Shown: positions 1 through 12,583 of the stretch, piece after piece
Position numbering within the stretch: position 1 is the first letter of the stretch
Layout of the letters: every line of letters begins with the position of its first letter
NCBI GenBank assembly: GCA_961205875.1
Contig: OY540812.1
Location: 10,602,001-10,666,000, forward strand
Length of the DNA: 64,000 nt
Source of the DNA: Sialis fuliginosa
Lineage: Eukaryota > Arthropoda > Insecta > Megaloptera > Sialidae
Reading direction: 5' to 3'
The notes under the pieces: model-generated
Database searches by the model: none
What the model was told of the DNA's origin: nothing
What the model saw: only the letters and a program-made list of their open reading frames with translations
Made by a program: the position numbers and the translations under genes

Positions 1-119
1 GAGAATTTTGTTTTAACAACTGTACACAAGTATAAAAGAGTCTTATTTTTCTGTATCTGTCACGAACACGTACAGTAATTATTTAATAGGTACATTTTAC
101 TTAATATATATGTTTTAAA

Positions 120-362
120 CAATAGGTGTCCAACCTTTTGAACCTTCCGGGCCGCATAGCAAAATTTTTATTTAACTTGGTTTACTAAGGGCCGCAGGTC
201 ATAATATAAAACTGGGGACCTTTTTTTTTTTAGTCGTAGATACTATTTTCTATGTACATTTATTGTGATAAATTTTTTTATTTTTTTAAATTATGCTCGC
301 CTGCCGCACCAAGGGTCCTCGAGGGCCGCATGTGGCCCGCGGGCCGCCGGTTGGACAAGCTT
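120..362. mobile_element. Non-autonomous hAT-like element (MITE)
   Basis: A 243-bp insertion is bounded by imperfect terminal inverted repeats (GGTGTCCAACC at the left, GGTTGGACAAG at the right) and flanked on both sides by the identical 8-bp duplication GTTTTAAA (112-119 and 363-370). The interior is GC-richer than its surroundings and repeats the words GGGCCGC and GGCCGCATGTGG. Eight-bp duplications and CAnnGGTGTCCAACC-type ends are usual for hAT elements. There is no coding capacity, so it must have been moved in trans. Confidence 0.8.
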
Positions 363-1318
363 GTTTTAAATTAACATTTTATGAGTAATACATATATCTA
401 TTCTTACATTATTGTATTATTTTAAATCTATGTTAATTCATATTCATTCACATTTTGTATCATGGAAAGTTCAGATAAAGATGTTATTTATATTTCTCGT
501 GACACATAATGTGGGGAGATAGAAGATTTGTTGTCAAGATTTCTACGTAACGGTTGTAGTAATTTTAGAATAAGTTTTTTATCTGATCAAAATTTTCCTT
601 TTAGTTCACCGTTAAGTTCCGGTTCGAAAATCTTGATAAAAGTATGTTTCATTATATTTCTGCTATACAAAAAACATAACTTTTTAAAATTATTATAGTT
701 TTATTAATTAAATTAGTTACCCTTTTAAATTCGAAACTAACTGCAAATTCAATAGGAAAATAATGGAAAGAAATATCAAATTGATTTTAACACAGTTTTA
801 ACTATAGTTTATTAAAATATTTCGAAACATTCTAAAAATTAAACTAAAATCGGAATATTAATTACTATCCAACATTAAACGGCTGTCAAAAACTAAAAAA
901 TGTCCCCAAATGTTCTTAAAAAAATTTATTTGTATTCATTGATCAATTCGAAGAATTTTTTTCTAAAAGTAGGCCCTTCAGAAAATAAAAATAAATATAA
1001 ACATAAAATTCTTCTCCCTGGAGCAGAAATTTTGGATTTTCATATGTTGCGCCCTTTACAATTTTTGATCAGCACACTTCTATCATTTCCACACAAAAAT
1101 TCAACCAAAAGGTAAAATTCATTGCATTTGTGTGGGGTCCTTTCTTTTCCTCTAATGATAAAACAGCTCGTTTGCGGACATACTAACAAAAAGCGATTGT
1201 TTTAATACCCTCAACAACTCCTGAAAGTATTTCGATATGTTTATGGGACACTCTGTATATTAACATTTTTTTATATTTAACATTGCATTGATTTTCCCAC
1301 TTGTTAGTTTTCTGAACA
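363..1318. other. AT-rich intergenic, nothing recognised
   Basis: Low-complexity AT-rich sequence. The short open frame at 900-1115 has no recognisable domain and a composition like its surroundings, so I do not call it a gene. Confidence 0.6.
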
Positions 1319-1873
1319 AGGTACTGGCACCAGTTATGGTCGCGGAGCAAGGTTTACTGTTTTTGTGATTGACGGGTTTCTTTTTTTTTTAATTTTCATG
1401 AACTCATGGTACTAATAAAACAAGTAACTCTTTATTTAATCAATTTAATTACCAAAGTCCGCAAATATAGTTTGTTTTTTAAATTATAACCTTTTATTTT
1501 GTTTATCTATGTTTTTTCTCCAGTAATGGATAAAGTAAAACCAGTAATGGGCACTTGCATTTTACAAAATCATAAGTACTACAACACAAAAGATATAAAA
1601 GAAAGAATAGTCAAATTTGAAACAATGTAAAGCAGTTGCAATAATAATATAATAATTAATAAATAAATTATACTAATAATTAGTTTAAATGTCCACCGTT
1701 TTGACACTTATTGGCCGATTGTCATCAAATCACGCTGTAAGACAGTTAAATGTATATAGATTAATATTCAGAAATGGTAGTAATCAAATATCAACAGATA
1801 TTTCTAATTCAATACATTTAAATAAAAAATAGCCATTACTGGAGTAATATCTAAGACTGGTGCCAGTACCTTA
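1319..1873. mobile_element. Short element with perfect terminal inverted repeats
   Basis: AAGGTACTGGCACCAGT near 1319 is matched exactly by its reverse complement ending near 1872. The 555-bp interior is AT-rich and non-coding, and it contains several further CCAGTAATGG words near 1524, 1541 and 1836, suggesting sub-terminal repeats. No target duplication longer than a few bases is obvious, so the superfamily is not assigned. Confidence 0.65.
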
Positions 1874-2541
1874 TAGTATCATCGATATATTAAAATTTAA
1901 TATATTGATGATATTATAATATTGAATAATTCAATCAAACAAATACAATAGCAACAATTAAGATCTCCAGCTTTTCGACCTGAGATTGGTTGCTGCAATA
2001 TATGTTATTTATAAATAAATGTAATGTAAACTGCATATGCCAAGAATGCCGATAATTTTAACGATGATCCAAAATTATTTCATGCTATCAAAACTGTAAA
2101 TCTAATGTAAGAGAAAAATAAACAATACAAATGAAGATGTTGGTGTGTGACCGTTAAAACTACAAAGTACAATTTCCACATCATTTTGAAATGTCCAAGG
2201 TTAATATCGCATTGTATTTATTAACATTACGATGCATAATTACATATGTAACGATGGGAGAGGTGTGCCTCCTAAGTCTGACTGTACCAGTTATATTTAT
2301 ACACACTGTTTTCCTGTTTTACACATTCGTATATTCATTCAAGACGAATCGAGTGCAGCTCTTATTAAGGTGCGTTCCAAGCATTAGCTGTTTTTTATAT
2401 CTTGTTCGTGATTCATACTTTTTTTTAAATTTTATTATTGTTATTAAATGTAAATATGTTTTTATATCAATTTGAATTTGGTATTGCGTATCAATTATGA
2501 ATTTTTATATTTGAACGCTTTCAAATTGTATTTACTGCGTT
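1874..2541. other. AT-rich intergenic, nothing recognised
   Basis: No gene or element end was identified. The open frame at 2191-2475 is hydrophobic because of T-rich codons and resembles no family I know. Confidence 0.55.
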
Positions 2542-3247
2542 AAGGGGTTATATACCTCCAGTACTGGTGAAAATTAAATTAATTACTTTTATGATTGTAT
2601 TTTGAGACTATATTCGGTATTTAAAAGTATGGAAAAAATGGAAAACAAAAAAGCCACTGTTGGAAAAACGTTGCTTCATGGTCTGCATGATTTCTTTTGT
2701 GTAGGTCAATGGATCTAAAAAATTCAAAAAGATTCCTGTATAATAGTAATGTTTTTATTTTAGTCTGTCGAGCCAAATTTTGAAGATTAAAAAATTTTAT
2801 TCTTGATTTATATACAATTTATTAAATATAATATTAAAAAATGATTCGACAGACTAAAGGGAATGTATTTTGGAATATTAAAAAAAGACATCTAAAAATA
2901 TTGAAAACTTTTCAAGTATTGTTTAAGACCGTATAGAAAAATTATAAATTACAGTGAATTTTGTGGATAATTTGCGTTTAATCTGCCATTATAAGTTCAT
3001 ACTGCATGCCTCCTTCTGATTTTTTTTTTGTAATTTGCGGGCTTTTTTCGTTGCACGAGTCTCGCGAATCCTAGTATGTTTTAATCAGTTGCGCGGCTAC
3101 ATTTTTCGTTATAACTTTGTTATTAAAAGGAATTTTCGAGTAATTTTTTTAAATGTTCATAAAAAAGGTATAGAAAATAATAACAAATAATTTAAAAAAA
3201 AAACGTGTATTTTTTTAATTCTGGAGGTATATAGTACGTAACCCCTC
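2542..3247. mobile_element. Non-autonomous element with inverted ends
   Basis: The left end AGGGGTTATATACCTCCAG is answered at 3221-3246 by its reverse complement, with a 7-bp insertion in the right copy. Just inside the left end lies CAGTACTGGTG. The interior of about 650 bp contains two inverted copies of TAGTCTGTCGA/TCGACAGACTA (near 2762 and 2846), a smaller fold-back. There is no coding capacity. Confidence 0.6.
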
Positions 3248-4330
3248 TACTGAAAAGATTATATTTTATAAATCATTGGTTCTTGAATTAAACAAGCAAC
3301 AGGCCCGATGACAGAAATATTGCAGCCCGTTGCTATCGTCTTTTTTTTCAAGATAGCTTCGATAGGCTTGATTTATCTCATTATCTAAATCAAATGGGGC
3401 CCTCAAAATGCGGGGCCTGGTATAATTGCACCCGTAGTCCCCTCTTGTCGCCGGACCCAACAAGCAATAATGCATATAAACAATTCTAATTAAATTATAT
3501 AAAGGACTTTATCAACTCTCGACGGAGGAAAGTTGAAGTCATTGGTAAAATATAAATTAGTAATAAGATTTAACCATACAGACAACCCTCAAGCGATATC
3601 TCTTGGTATTGTACTCGAGGGGATAGTGAATGGTTTCTAGAAGGGGAATGATAATGCATACATACAGTAATAACGTTTCGAGTGAATGCAGTTAGTTTTT
3701 CACATTCAGCCATCTTATTAAGTCCTATTGTATTAGTAAAGTAACTTTAATAACTAAATTTATAATTAATTATAATTAATTTTTTTTTAGTTAGGGAAAA
3801 AAAGAAAAAGGTCATAGTAACAAGTGTATAGGTCTTCAAATATTATTTCTGCACATTCTTTCTCCGGGGCCCCCCGAATCAGGAAATTTTGAATCTGTGG
3901 TCAGGGAAAGTCAGGGAATTTTATTTCCAAAAACCAGTTAACCCTTCGGACCATGTCGCGAAACACTTATTAACATTTTATGTTTCTGTCTCGATCTCAC
4001 ACAGCACATTAGTAAATTTATTTGGTTGGAAATTATTTTGGTTTGTGTTCGATAAAACAATAAAGCATCTGTTCGCTAACTGAAAAAAAATAATGCAGTA
4101 TTTATGGGCAAAATGAACACCCTATACATGGTGTTTTATTTTATTTAAAAAAAAACTTGATGTAAACATAACTGCATTAGAAAGATTTTTTTATTTGTTA
4201 TGGTGAACGAGCTATCGAACTTCCACTGATATTCGTGTGTAGTATATCGAGGATTATTGATTTAGTAAATATTTTTTTTTTTAATATAATTTTTATTTTA
4301 CATAAATATAAAATTTACATACAATAAAAT
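3248..4330. other. AT-rich intergenic, nothing recognised
   Basis: Non-coding, with homopolymer T and A runs. A patch near 3390-3480 is less AT-rich and a short minus-strand frame crosses it, but I see no conserved motif or splice context. Confidence 0.5.
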
Positions 4331-5611
4331 GGCCAAGTGCGTGTTGGGCACGCACATGATAGGTTTCCGTAGTCATTACGATTTATAAACAAGAGTTATT
4401 TCAACGGACGCTCTGATAACGACATTTAAATGCAAATATATCGTGACTGAAGGGTTAAAATCAAAAGGTCATATAACATTTTTTGTTGCATTTTAGGAGA
4501 CCTATCTAAAGATACCCCACTCAGTGGGTTAAGTGAAAAAAAATTTGAGAACAATTTTCAGTCTATGGGAGGGAGTCCAAAATAATTTTGACAGTGTTCG
4601 TTATAATTTTCAGTGAAAGTACTAACTCAAAGCTACATTCTGAATTTTTTTCAGATTTTTTGAATAGATAGTTTAGAAATTAGGGTGGGGGGGTCGCTCT
4701 GATAACGACATTTAAATGCAAATATATCGTGATTGAAGGGTTAAAATCAAAAGATCATTTAACAAGTTTTGTTGCATTTTGGGAGACCTATCTAATGACA
4801 TCCCACTCAATGGGTTAAGTGGAAAAAAAAATTTGAGAACAATTTTCAGTCTATGGGAGGGAGTCCAAAATAATTTTGACAGTGTTCGTTATAATTTTCA
4901 GTGGAAGTACTTATTAAAAGCTACATTCTAAAAAAATTTTAAGATTTTTTGAAAAGATAGTTTAGAAATTAAGGGGGGGGGACGCTATGATAACGACATT
5001 TAAATACAAATATATCGTGACTGAAGGGTTAAAATCAAAAGATCATTTAACATTTTTTGTTGCATTTTAGGATACCTATTAAATGACATCACATTCAATG
5101 GGATATGTGAAAAAAAAGTTGTGAGTTCATTTTTCAGTCAATGGGAGTGGGTGCCAAAATAATTTTGACAGTGTTCGTTATAATTTTCAGTGGAAGTACT
5201 AATTAAAGGCTACATTCATGAATTTTTTCAGATTTCTTAAATTGATAGTTTAGAAATTAGGGTGGGGGGACGCTTTTATCACGACTTTGAACGCAATTAT
5301 ATCGTGACTGAAGGGTTAAAATCAAAATGTCATATTGCATTTTTTTATTGCATTTTAGGAGACCTATCTAAAGACTCCCCACTTAATGGATTAAGTGAAA
5401 ATTTTTTTTTGAAAATACTTTTCAGTCTATGGAAAGGGGGTCCAAAAAATTTTTTTTTTCAAAAATATTATCATTTCTGTTTTTGGGTTATCAGTCTTCG
5501 TCTGTATACCAAATTTCATCTTAATCGGCTTAAAATTTTTGAGGACGGACGGACGGACGGACATGGCGAAACTATAAGGTTTCCTAGTTTTCTACGGAAA
5601 CCTAAAAATGG
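4331..5611 (+). repeat. Compound hairpin-ended repeat with four ~288-bp units and GGAC array (type A)
   Basis: The 5' end has a perfect 7-bp stem hairpin, GTGCGTG (4337-4343) and CACGCAC (4349-4355), followed by GGTTTCCGTAG (4362-4372). Four head-to-tail units begin at about 4409, 4695, 4983 and 5271, a spacing of 286-288 bp. Each carries the words ATATATCGTGACTGAAGGG and TTTTCAGTCTATGGGA or close variants. The 3' end is a short GGAC array near 5542-5561, then a hairpin AGGTTTCC...GGAAACCT, whose CTACGGAAACC (5592-5602) is the exact reverse complement of the 5' GGTTTCCGTAG, followed by TAAAAA. The design is like that of the two type B copies at 20,737 and 24,633, with different internal sequence. 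I recognise the style from insect genomes but cannot name the family. Confidence 0.8.
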
Positions 5612-6770
5612 ATAAGCAAAGGGTGGTGTGAAGGATTTAATTAACTGAATATTTCACTGACATTTACATTTTTTTTCTAAAATAAAAGTAGATATCCGCG
5701 TGTAACGGTGTTTTTTCGAGTCGTGGACTAGAGTCGATTTTCGCGTCGAAGAGAAAAAATTATTTTATTGAATACTTTAGTTAAATGATAGATATGTACG
5801 TTTGAACTTGTAGATTATAGATATTATGCAAATAATCGAAAGACGTGTGAAAGTTTTAAAGCAATATTTTTAGTCTTTAAAATAAAATTTCCCCTTTAAT
5901 GCATAACAAAATAAAAGCTTCTACGCATTTCAATTTTCAAAAATGTATTATTATTTTTTTATACCTATATAAAATGTAGGTTTATTATTCTACAAACATT
6001 CTTGGCATGTATTTTTGTTGGAAATATTAGTCACATTTTTTATTATTTTAAAATTGTTTCCAACAATTTTTCATATATAACCAGGAATTTTTTTAGTTAT
6101 ACATTCTATTATGTTCAAAAGCTCTATCTCAAAAATCAGCATAATTGAATATTAAATGGTTCTGATAAATGTTAAATGTCTGCACTTTACTATGATAATT
6201 TTTCACAACTCACATTTTACTAAAAGAATTATGTTAAATAGATATTGATTGAAGACTTCCATTTTCGTGAAAAATTACGTTTTTAAAACGTATATCTGAA
6301 ATAACCTTTTAGATTACACAAACAATGAAACCAAGAAAACATTCTACGAAAAACCAATTAAAGAGACAATTGTACTGTGAACACTTGTTGAAGGTATTTA
6401 ATTACTTTTTTAATCAGAATTAAATCCAATACAATCCTGGTGTAAATGTTAAAGGTCACAATATCGCTCTGAAGGAAGCGGGCCATTGTATGTATTATAA
6501 GTATGTATACAGTTCTTCCCTAAACACAAATTAACTTTTACTGAGTTTGCTAATAATAGTGACCAATTATTTGACCCCTATATACGAGTTTTATGTTAGA
6601 TGATATTTTTGGTAACAAAACAACTGAAGGCCCATTATCTTGCTTGCCGCAGAAAAATATTGGATATAAAATTATCAGAGCTAATTGCAGTCTAAAACAC
6701 ATTTTTTTTAATATAACCCATCTTTCCCCTATATTGAGGTACGGTGTTTGGAGCAAGATGAGTATACCGG
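5612..6770. other. AT-rich intergenic, nothing recognised
   Basis: Non-coding AT-rich sequence. The two overlapping opposite-strand frames at 6550-6781 show no domain. Confidence 0.55.
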
Positions 6771-7078
6771 GTGTTTTTTAAATACTTTCCAGCGGATTAT
6801 TTCCAAAATGACGAGTTTTCGGCAGAAATATTTCAGACAAAAGTTTCATGGTTTCGAAGGGACTAAATATTGACATTATGGGGTGACTTTAGAAAGGTCA
6901 CTTTGATGAGTTTTCAGGTTCAACTTCTCTTTTTCAAATCTAAACTTATATTTTTTGTTACAGATTCGTAATTTAAGAGATAAACTAAACAACTTTTGTT
7001 TGAAACATTTTTTTCTGAAAATTCGTCATTTAAATTTGGAAATAACCCGCTGGAAAGTCTTTAAAAAAACACCCGATA
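6771..7078. mobile_element. Fold-back MITE
   Basis: Inverted arms of roughly 90-110 bp begin CCGGGTGTTTTTTAAA at the left and end AAAACACCCG at the right. Both share ACTTTCCAGCGG, TTATTTCCAAA and ACGAGTTTTC-type words in inverted order. About 110 bp of unique sequence separates the arms. ATA flanks both sides, consistent with a short target duplication. There is no coding capacity. Confidence 0.7.
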
Positions 7079-7706
7079 TCTAATAATATTAATAATACCT
7101 ATATGTATTTTAAATGTAATTAAAACGAAAATGTTATGTTATTCGCAATTCATCTTGCGTTTTACATCATGCTTTTGATTTATGTCAAAATATTGTTTGA
7201 AGTCAAAAATAAGTATGATTTCTAATATTTTAAATAGTCTTAAAATGAAAATGAAAATTATAAGATATCTCTAAAACGACGAAGAAAATGGTACTTAAAT
7301 AAAAGTTGATCTGAAAGTATAACAAAGGTCTAGAGAGAAATGGGAATTGAATGGAAAGGCTGACATAGCATTTTGAACAGGACTGATGTTGAATCTGTGT
7401 TGTGATTAATGGAAGCTTGAAAAAATAATAACTCTTTTGAAAAGTAAGCAATTTTTATCGTTTATAAGTTTCATAAATTATGGCACAAACGCAAAAAAAT
7501 GTGAGAAAAGTTCTAACGTTCATGCATATATTCATATGTATAATTTTCGACATCAATTTAAACTAAAATTATGAAAACAAGCTTATTACAACATATTTTA
7601 CATGAAATTAAATCAATAACACTTTTCATTAATTCATGATTAAAACAAATAATGTAATCTGATCCTATTATAAAATACAAAAATTAATTAATATTCGCAG
7701 TATATA
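7079..7706. other. AT-rich intergenic, nothing recognised
   Basis: Non-coding. A minus-strand frame at 7230-7451 is a chance opening in T-rich DNA. Confidence 0.55.
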
Positions 7707-8531
7707 CTGCATGGGTTGAACAATGAAAAAACGATTTTTTTAAATAAAAAAAACTCTTTTATTCTTTGACATAATCTCCATCTAAAATAATGCACTTGTT
7801 CCATATTATAGTGGTTAGAGTAACATCTTTTGCCAGAGAGTCACATTTTCAATTTCGGAAAAAGGTAGTAGTCGCTGGGGGTTAAGTCGGGAGAATACGG
7901 TGGGTGCAGTACCAATTTACAGCGCAATTCCTTCAATTTATTGATCGTAACGTGAGCCTTGTGAGATGGTGCATTGTCTTGGTGAAACAACATTTTTGGT
8001 ACTCATTGCGCCAATGTTTTTTCATATGTAAACATTCATGAAAGACATAAATTCCTTTGATTTGTCTATGGTGTTAGCTAACTCACTCATTTCCACTTTG
8101 CGGTCATTCAACACAATTTCACGAATTTTTCAAATGTTTTCTGGAGTAACTGCCTCATTTGGCCTTCCTGAACGTGGTGCATCATTTGTGATAGTACGGT
8201 CACGACGAAACTCAGCAAACCAATATTTTACGGTTGAATTTGCTGGGGAAGATGTGCCGAAACACTTATTAAACCATTCTTTTGTTTGGACGATATTTTT
8301 CCCTATCAAAAAACAATGTTTAATCAAAACGCGAAATTCATTTTTTTCCATGATTAAAAAAAATAACAAAAGTAGCGTCACTTCGAAGGCTGTAACTTGA
8401 ACAAGAATACATTAAATGTCATGAAATTTGGACAGTATTCTAGTTAAGATTTGTACTCTATAGGAAGCATAAAGATTTTTTGTTCATGTCGCCATCTGTA
8501 TGGCAGGCCAAAAACTTTTCAGCCCGTGTAG
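7707..8531 (-). mobile_element. Defective mariner (Tc1/mariner, DD34D) transposon
   Basis: A minus-strand element of 825 bp is flanked by TA on both sides (7705-7706 and 8532-8533). Its ends match imperfectly (CTGCATGGGTTGAA against CTACACGGGCTGAA). Reading the minus strand from 8351, the transposase N-terminus MEKNEFRVLIKHCFLIGKN with the helix-turn-helix region and SGRPNEAVTPENI is typical of mariner. After a stop and a large internal deletion, the frame resumes with QDNAPSHKAHVTINK and HPPYSPDLTPSDYYLF, in which the last two catalytic aspartates are 34 residues apart. Full-length mariners are about 1.3 kb, so roughly a third is missing, including the first catalytic Asp region and most of the C-terminus. 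It cannot encode an active enzyme. Confidence 0.93.
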
Positions 8532-9743
8532 TAGATATGAGTATACGTTAACACACCCAACTGATGTAAGTTATTTTTTTCATACAATTGTGAGATGAAT
8601 CTGACGTAAGTGGTATAAATAATGAATTCAACAGCCATCAACTGCAGCGGGCTTAGGTCGTTCGTTCTCTGGAAAGGTTACCGAATAAATCACAAGAGTA
8701 TTTGCGAACAACACAGACAAACAGAATACACGGGTTTTTAATTTATTATTCTCGTACTGACATTTCACTTAGGTTGTTAGAAATTATTGTCGTTGCGTAG
8801 CCAAATTTTCGTGTTTTCTTTTTATTATATATTATCTTATGTAAACGTTTTTTGAATGCGTATCTATGTTGTTTATTTAATTTGAAACTGATGGTATTGA
8901 TTCACTCTACAAAACTAGATGTGACTCCACTCTCAAATCTTGTGCGGTCCCCCATTTAGAGATTCACATATCACGAGTTTTGTTTATTTTAATTTTTCAA
9001 AGATAATTCGTAACATTGACCTTTATTTACTCAACTATTTAATTTCTATACATTTCTTTCATCCAATTGACGGTCCGCAAGATTTAAAACAATTTAGTGA
9101 ACAAACATTAAATATTTAAACAAATTTTCAAATTGTTATTTAGTAATTCATGTTAAATGAATAAAAAAGGAAAATAACACACTTACATAACTGTAACTTC
9201 TAATGGCGAGGGTAAATAGGGGGTAGTTTTTTTTTAATTTTCAACTAATTGTAAGATTCAAAATATTTACGACTTTGTATAATGTTTAAAGAGCAATTTT
9301 TTTATTCCATCACCTGTCACGTATGGAGGATTTTAATTAGTTTCATTAGATCCGGCGGGAAAAATAGTACCCTCTATCTTGCATAGGAGCCGAGATATTT
9401 ACGAATTTATTTGCCAGATTTCTAAAATGCTCCAGCGGGGCAGTCTCGGACCGAGGAGGGAGGGTAATTTTAGGTTGCAGAATTTTTTTTTTTTAATTTT
9501 TTAACATACAAATAAATTCAACTACTAGTTATATACTTCTATATCAGTGGCGAAGCGTCCATGGAAGCAGGGGAAGCAATGTTTCCCTTACTTTATGGGT
9601 AAATTAATATAAATCTGTGTTTTCAGTTAATAAATAATTTAAAAATATTATTAGAATATTCGTCTTTATGCGCAACTCAAACATTTTAATCAAAAATAGC
9701 ATTTAATATTAATTTACATGCTCAGTTATAAAACTATAATACC
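8532..9743. other. Intergenic, no gene recognised
   Basis: Mostly AT-rich. The stretch at about 8635-8760 is of more balanced composition and could be a non-coding exon or old repeat, but I see no coding frame. A CAGTGGCG word near 9546 resembles an hAT-type end whose partner I could not find. Confidence 0.5.
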
Positions 9744-10473
9744 TCTACGTCTTATTTTCTTGTATTTTAGTCTATATTTGTATGACGAGTTGAAGTTCAC
9801 TGCAGGAAATTTCACTAAAAAATTTTGAATTTTTGATTACGTTAAAAGTATGTTTATTGTATAGAAAATTACGTGAAAAGTTGAAATTTTCAAACCGCAG
9901 GTCTGTATCTCAAACCGTTCTCGAGATACAGCCTCTCAAATTTTTAGTTTTTTCAAATTTTTGGAGAAAAAAGGCCATAACTTTGGAACGCGTGGTCGGA
10001 ATTGATTTTAGTTGACGGATTTGGAATCAGCGTGTCAAAATCTATATAATGACATGTATAATACCTTAAAACTCGAGAAAAAAAATTTCACGAAAAATCG
10101 AAAAAATTCAAAAAAATGTCGATTTTTGGCCAAAATTTTTTTGTCGGATTTTAAAGTATTATACATGTCATTATATAGATTTTATCACGCTGATTTCAAA
10201 TCCGTCAACTAAAATCAATTCCGGCCACGCGTTCAAAAGTTATGGCCTTTTTTCTCCAAAAATTTGAAAAAACTAAAACTTTGAGAGGCTATATCTCGAG
10301 AACGGTTTGAGATACAGACCTGCGGTTTGAAAATTTCAACTTTTCACGCCATTTTTTATACAATAAACATACTTTTGAAATCAAAAATTCGAAATTTTTT
10401 AGTGAAATTTCCTGCAGTGAACTTCAACTCGTCATACAAATATCGACTAAAATACAAGAAAATAAGACGTAGA
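9744..10473. repeat. 730-bp near-perfect fold-back element
   Basis: Arms of about 330 bp (9744 to about 10,075 and about 10,140 to 10,473) are inverted copies. TCTACGTCTTATTTTCTTG at the left is answered by CAAGAAAATAAGACGTAGA at the right, with internal words such as ACTTCAACTCGTCATACAAA and GTTTGAGATACAG paired throughout. Only scattered mismatches are present. The centre is an A/T-rich loop of roughly 60 bp. The short open frames inside are by-products of the arms. Confidence 0.85.
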
Positions 10474-12250
10474 ATCATTTAGTCACTATATAAATATATA
10501 TATAAGAATTTAAAAAAGTAAAATCTTGAATTTAAGGTGTTTCATAACTAGTTTTTTTTGTTAATAGGAGGGGGAGGATTGACAAAACGTTATAACGTAC
10601 GTTGTTAATGTAAATTTGGATTTAACAGATCCTCCATCCCCTAATTAATCCATAAAATCGAGGTTTTACTATACTTATAATCCAATTTTATGCAAATAGT
10701 AATATATTTCAACAATTACAAAAATTGTTTTTCTAGTAAATTGTCAAATATAAATCAAGTTAAAACTTTTTAAAAAGTCCAAAACTTTTTTTATTAATAT
10801 TTATTTCAGTTTGGATAACTTTGTTACTGTATTATTTCGAAACTTTTTCATGATAAAAACTGCATTTTACTGAAACTTGACGTGTGTTTAGATAACGATG
10901 TTTTTCAACATCTATTTAAATTTGATTTAATATTAGAATCTTAATTAGATAAAATGTGATGTTGAATATAAATAAATAGCCCTGAAAATATGTAGGTTCA
11001 GTAGCTATTAAAATGTTTATATAGGTTAAAAGATTTGCTTGTTTAAATAAACTAAAAATCAGTAACGGTAAAAAAAAACTGAAAGGTACTTGTCGATGAT
11101 TTTGAATTGTTTGCAAACATTTATTTTGAAATAAGAGCTTAAATATTTTAAAACCGTGTTTCAATAACTTCAGGATAAATTGAGAGTAGATACGTAAATA
11201 ACCTGAAAAGGTGTTTTCATTTTTTTCCCGAAAAGGTCAGAAAAAGCTTCACTTTATTTAAATGTAGTTAGGCAACGTGAAATGTGAATTACATGAAAAT
11301 ACAAATTATTTGAGAAAACTCTTATTTTATTATTTTCCCTTTTATTTAGGATTATTTAATTCAAATCAAATATTGCACGTTTTTCCTCATCACTTTTAAA
11401 ATGTCTTGGCACTTAAAGAAGAGAATTTTTATATGATATAAAACAGACATATTCTCTTGAAAGGTCAGTGGGTGCAAAATAACTCTTACAGTTTTTCATG
11501 AAGTCATAAAACCAGATAGTAAATTTATAAAAATGGAACAGTAGTAAACGATTTTAAAATTTAAATTTAATATTGATAATTTATTTTTTAAATATTATTC
11601 AATTTATATTTTAAATATTATTCAATTTGAGATCCACTAAATTTGATATAAGAAAATACGTATCATATATATTTTAATCTATTTATAAAGATACGAGTAA
11701 AATACTTATTTTAAGCTCAATTACATTTTTGGTAAAAATAGAATAAACTGAAAACAAGTAAAAAATTGCTTGTTTTCTTTACCAAATATTTTTTTTGAAT
11801 ATATTAAACACACAATTATGTATATTTTAAATTTGCATTAATTTTCATTTTGGTCACATGAAGATGATACCTCTACTCACATTTTAAAAACTTCAAACTG
11901 TCAATTTTTATTTACCCGTCATAAATATTTGTTGATTTTTAAATAAATATTAACTTAGTATTTTATTGTTTATTTAATGTTTGTTTTTCACTTTGAAATG
12001 AATTTTGTAAATGATGTCATCGATTTTCTGTGTAATTATGTTACTAACAATAAGTACATTGGTATTATTCATGTTTTAAGATTTGTAGAAAAAATGGATG
12101 CATATTATAGGTTATATTGATGAAATTAACATTTCTTTTGTCGATACAGAAATATCTAGGTACATGTATTATGTATGTATTACTATGTATAATAATGTAC
12201 TATGGGCTTCAGAAATCGTCTACCACCATAAAGGTCAGAATTGCTTACAT
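10474..12250. other. AT-rich intergenic, nothing recognised
   Basis: Very AT-rich. A short local duplication of TTTTAAATATTATTCAATTT lies at about 11,588-11,630. No gene was found. Confidence 0.55.
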
Positions 12251-12583
12251 CATTTTAAATAAAAACACAAATATACGTCTATTTCATTAATTAATTTTAT
12301 ATCAAGTTTGACTTATTTAAATACTAAAATTCGGAATATCAAATATTTATCACCGCAAAATTAACTTATACAATTTTCAATACATTACATAATAATTTAA
12401 TTGCACAAATATATAAGAGTACTATAAACGAAGAGCACCTCTTTATCCAGCAAATGAGTTTCAAAATATATGTCTTTGTTTGGTACATGGAGAAATGATT
12501 TAAATATTATAATAATCAAATTGCAGGAGCCTACTAAGGTTGTGATGAGCGAATTTGAATGAAAACTGGTCGACCACTTCTGC
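12251..12583 (-). repeat. Dispersed repeat, copy 1 (inverted partner at 22,960)
   Basis: This stretch of about 333 bp recurs in inverted orientation at 22,960-23,291. Shared blocks include TTTAAATCATTTCTCCATGT, GTAGGCTCCT, ATTCAAATTCGC and the end GCAGAAGTGGTCG. Identity is high apart from small indels. I found no transposase, clear terminal repeats or target duplication. The minus-strand frame at 12,397-12,585 is within the repeat and is not maintained in the other copy. Confidence 0.8.

Noticed and set aside
8038-8400. Plus-strand 120-residue frame
   Set aside because: It is the antisense shadow of the mariner transposase N-terminus.
9546-9600. CAGTGGCG start of another hAT-like element
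   Set aside because: No matching inverted end or target duplication could be found nearby.
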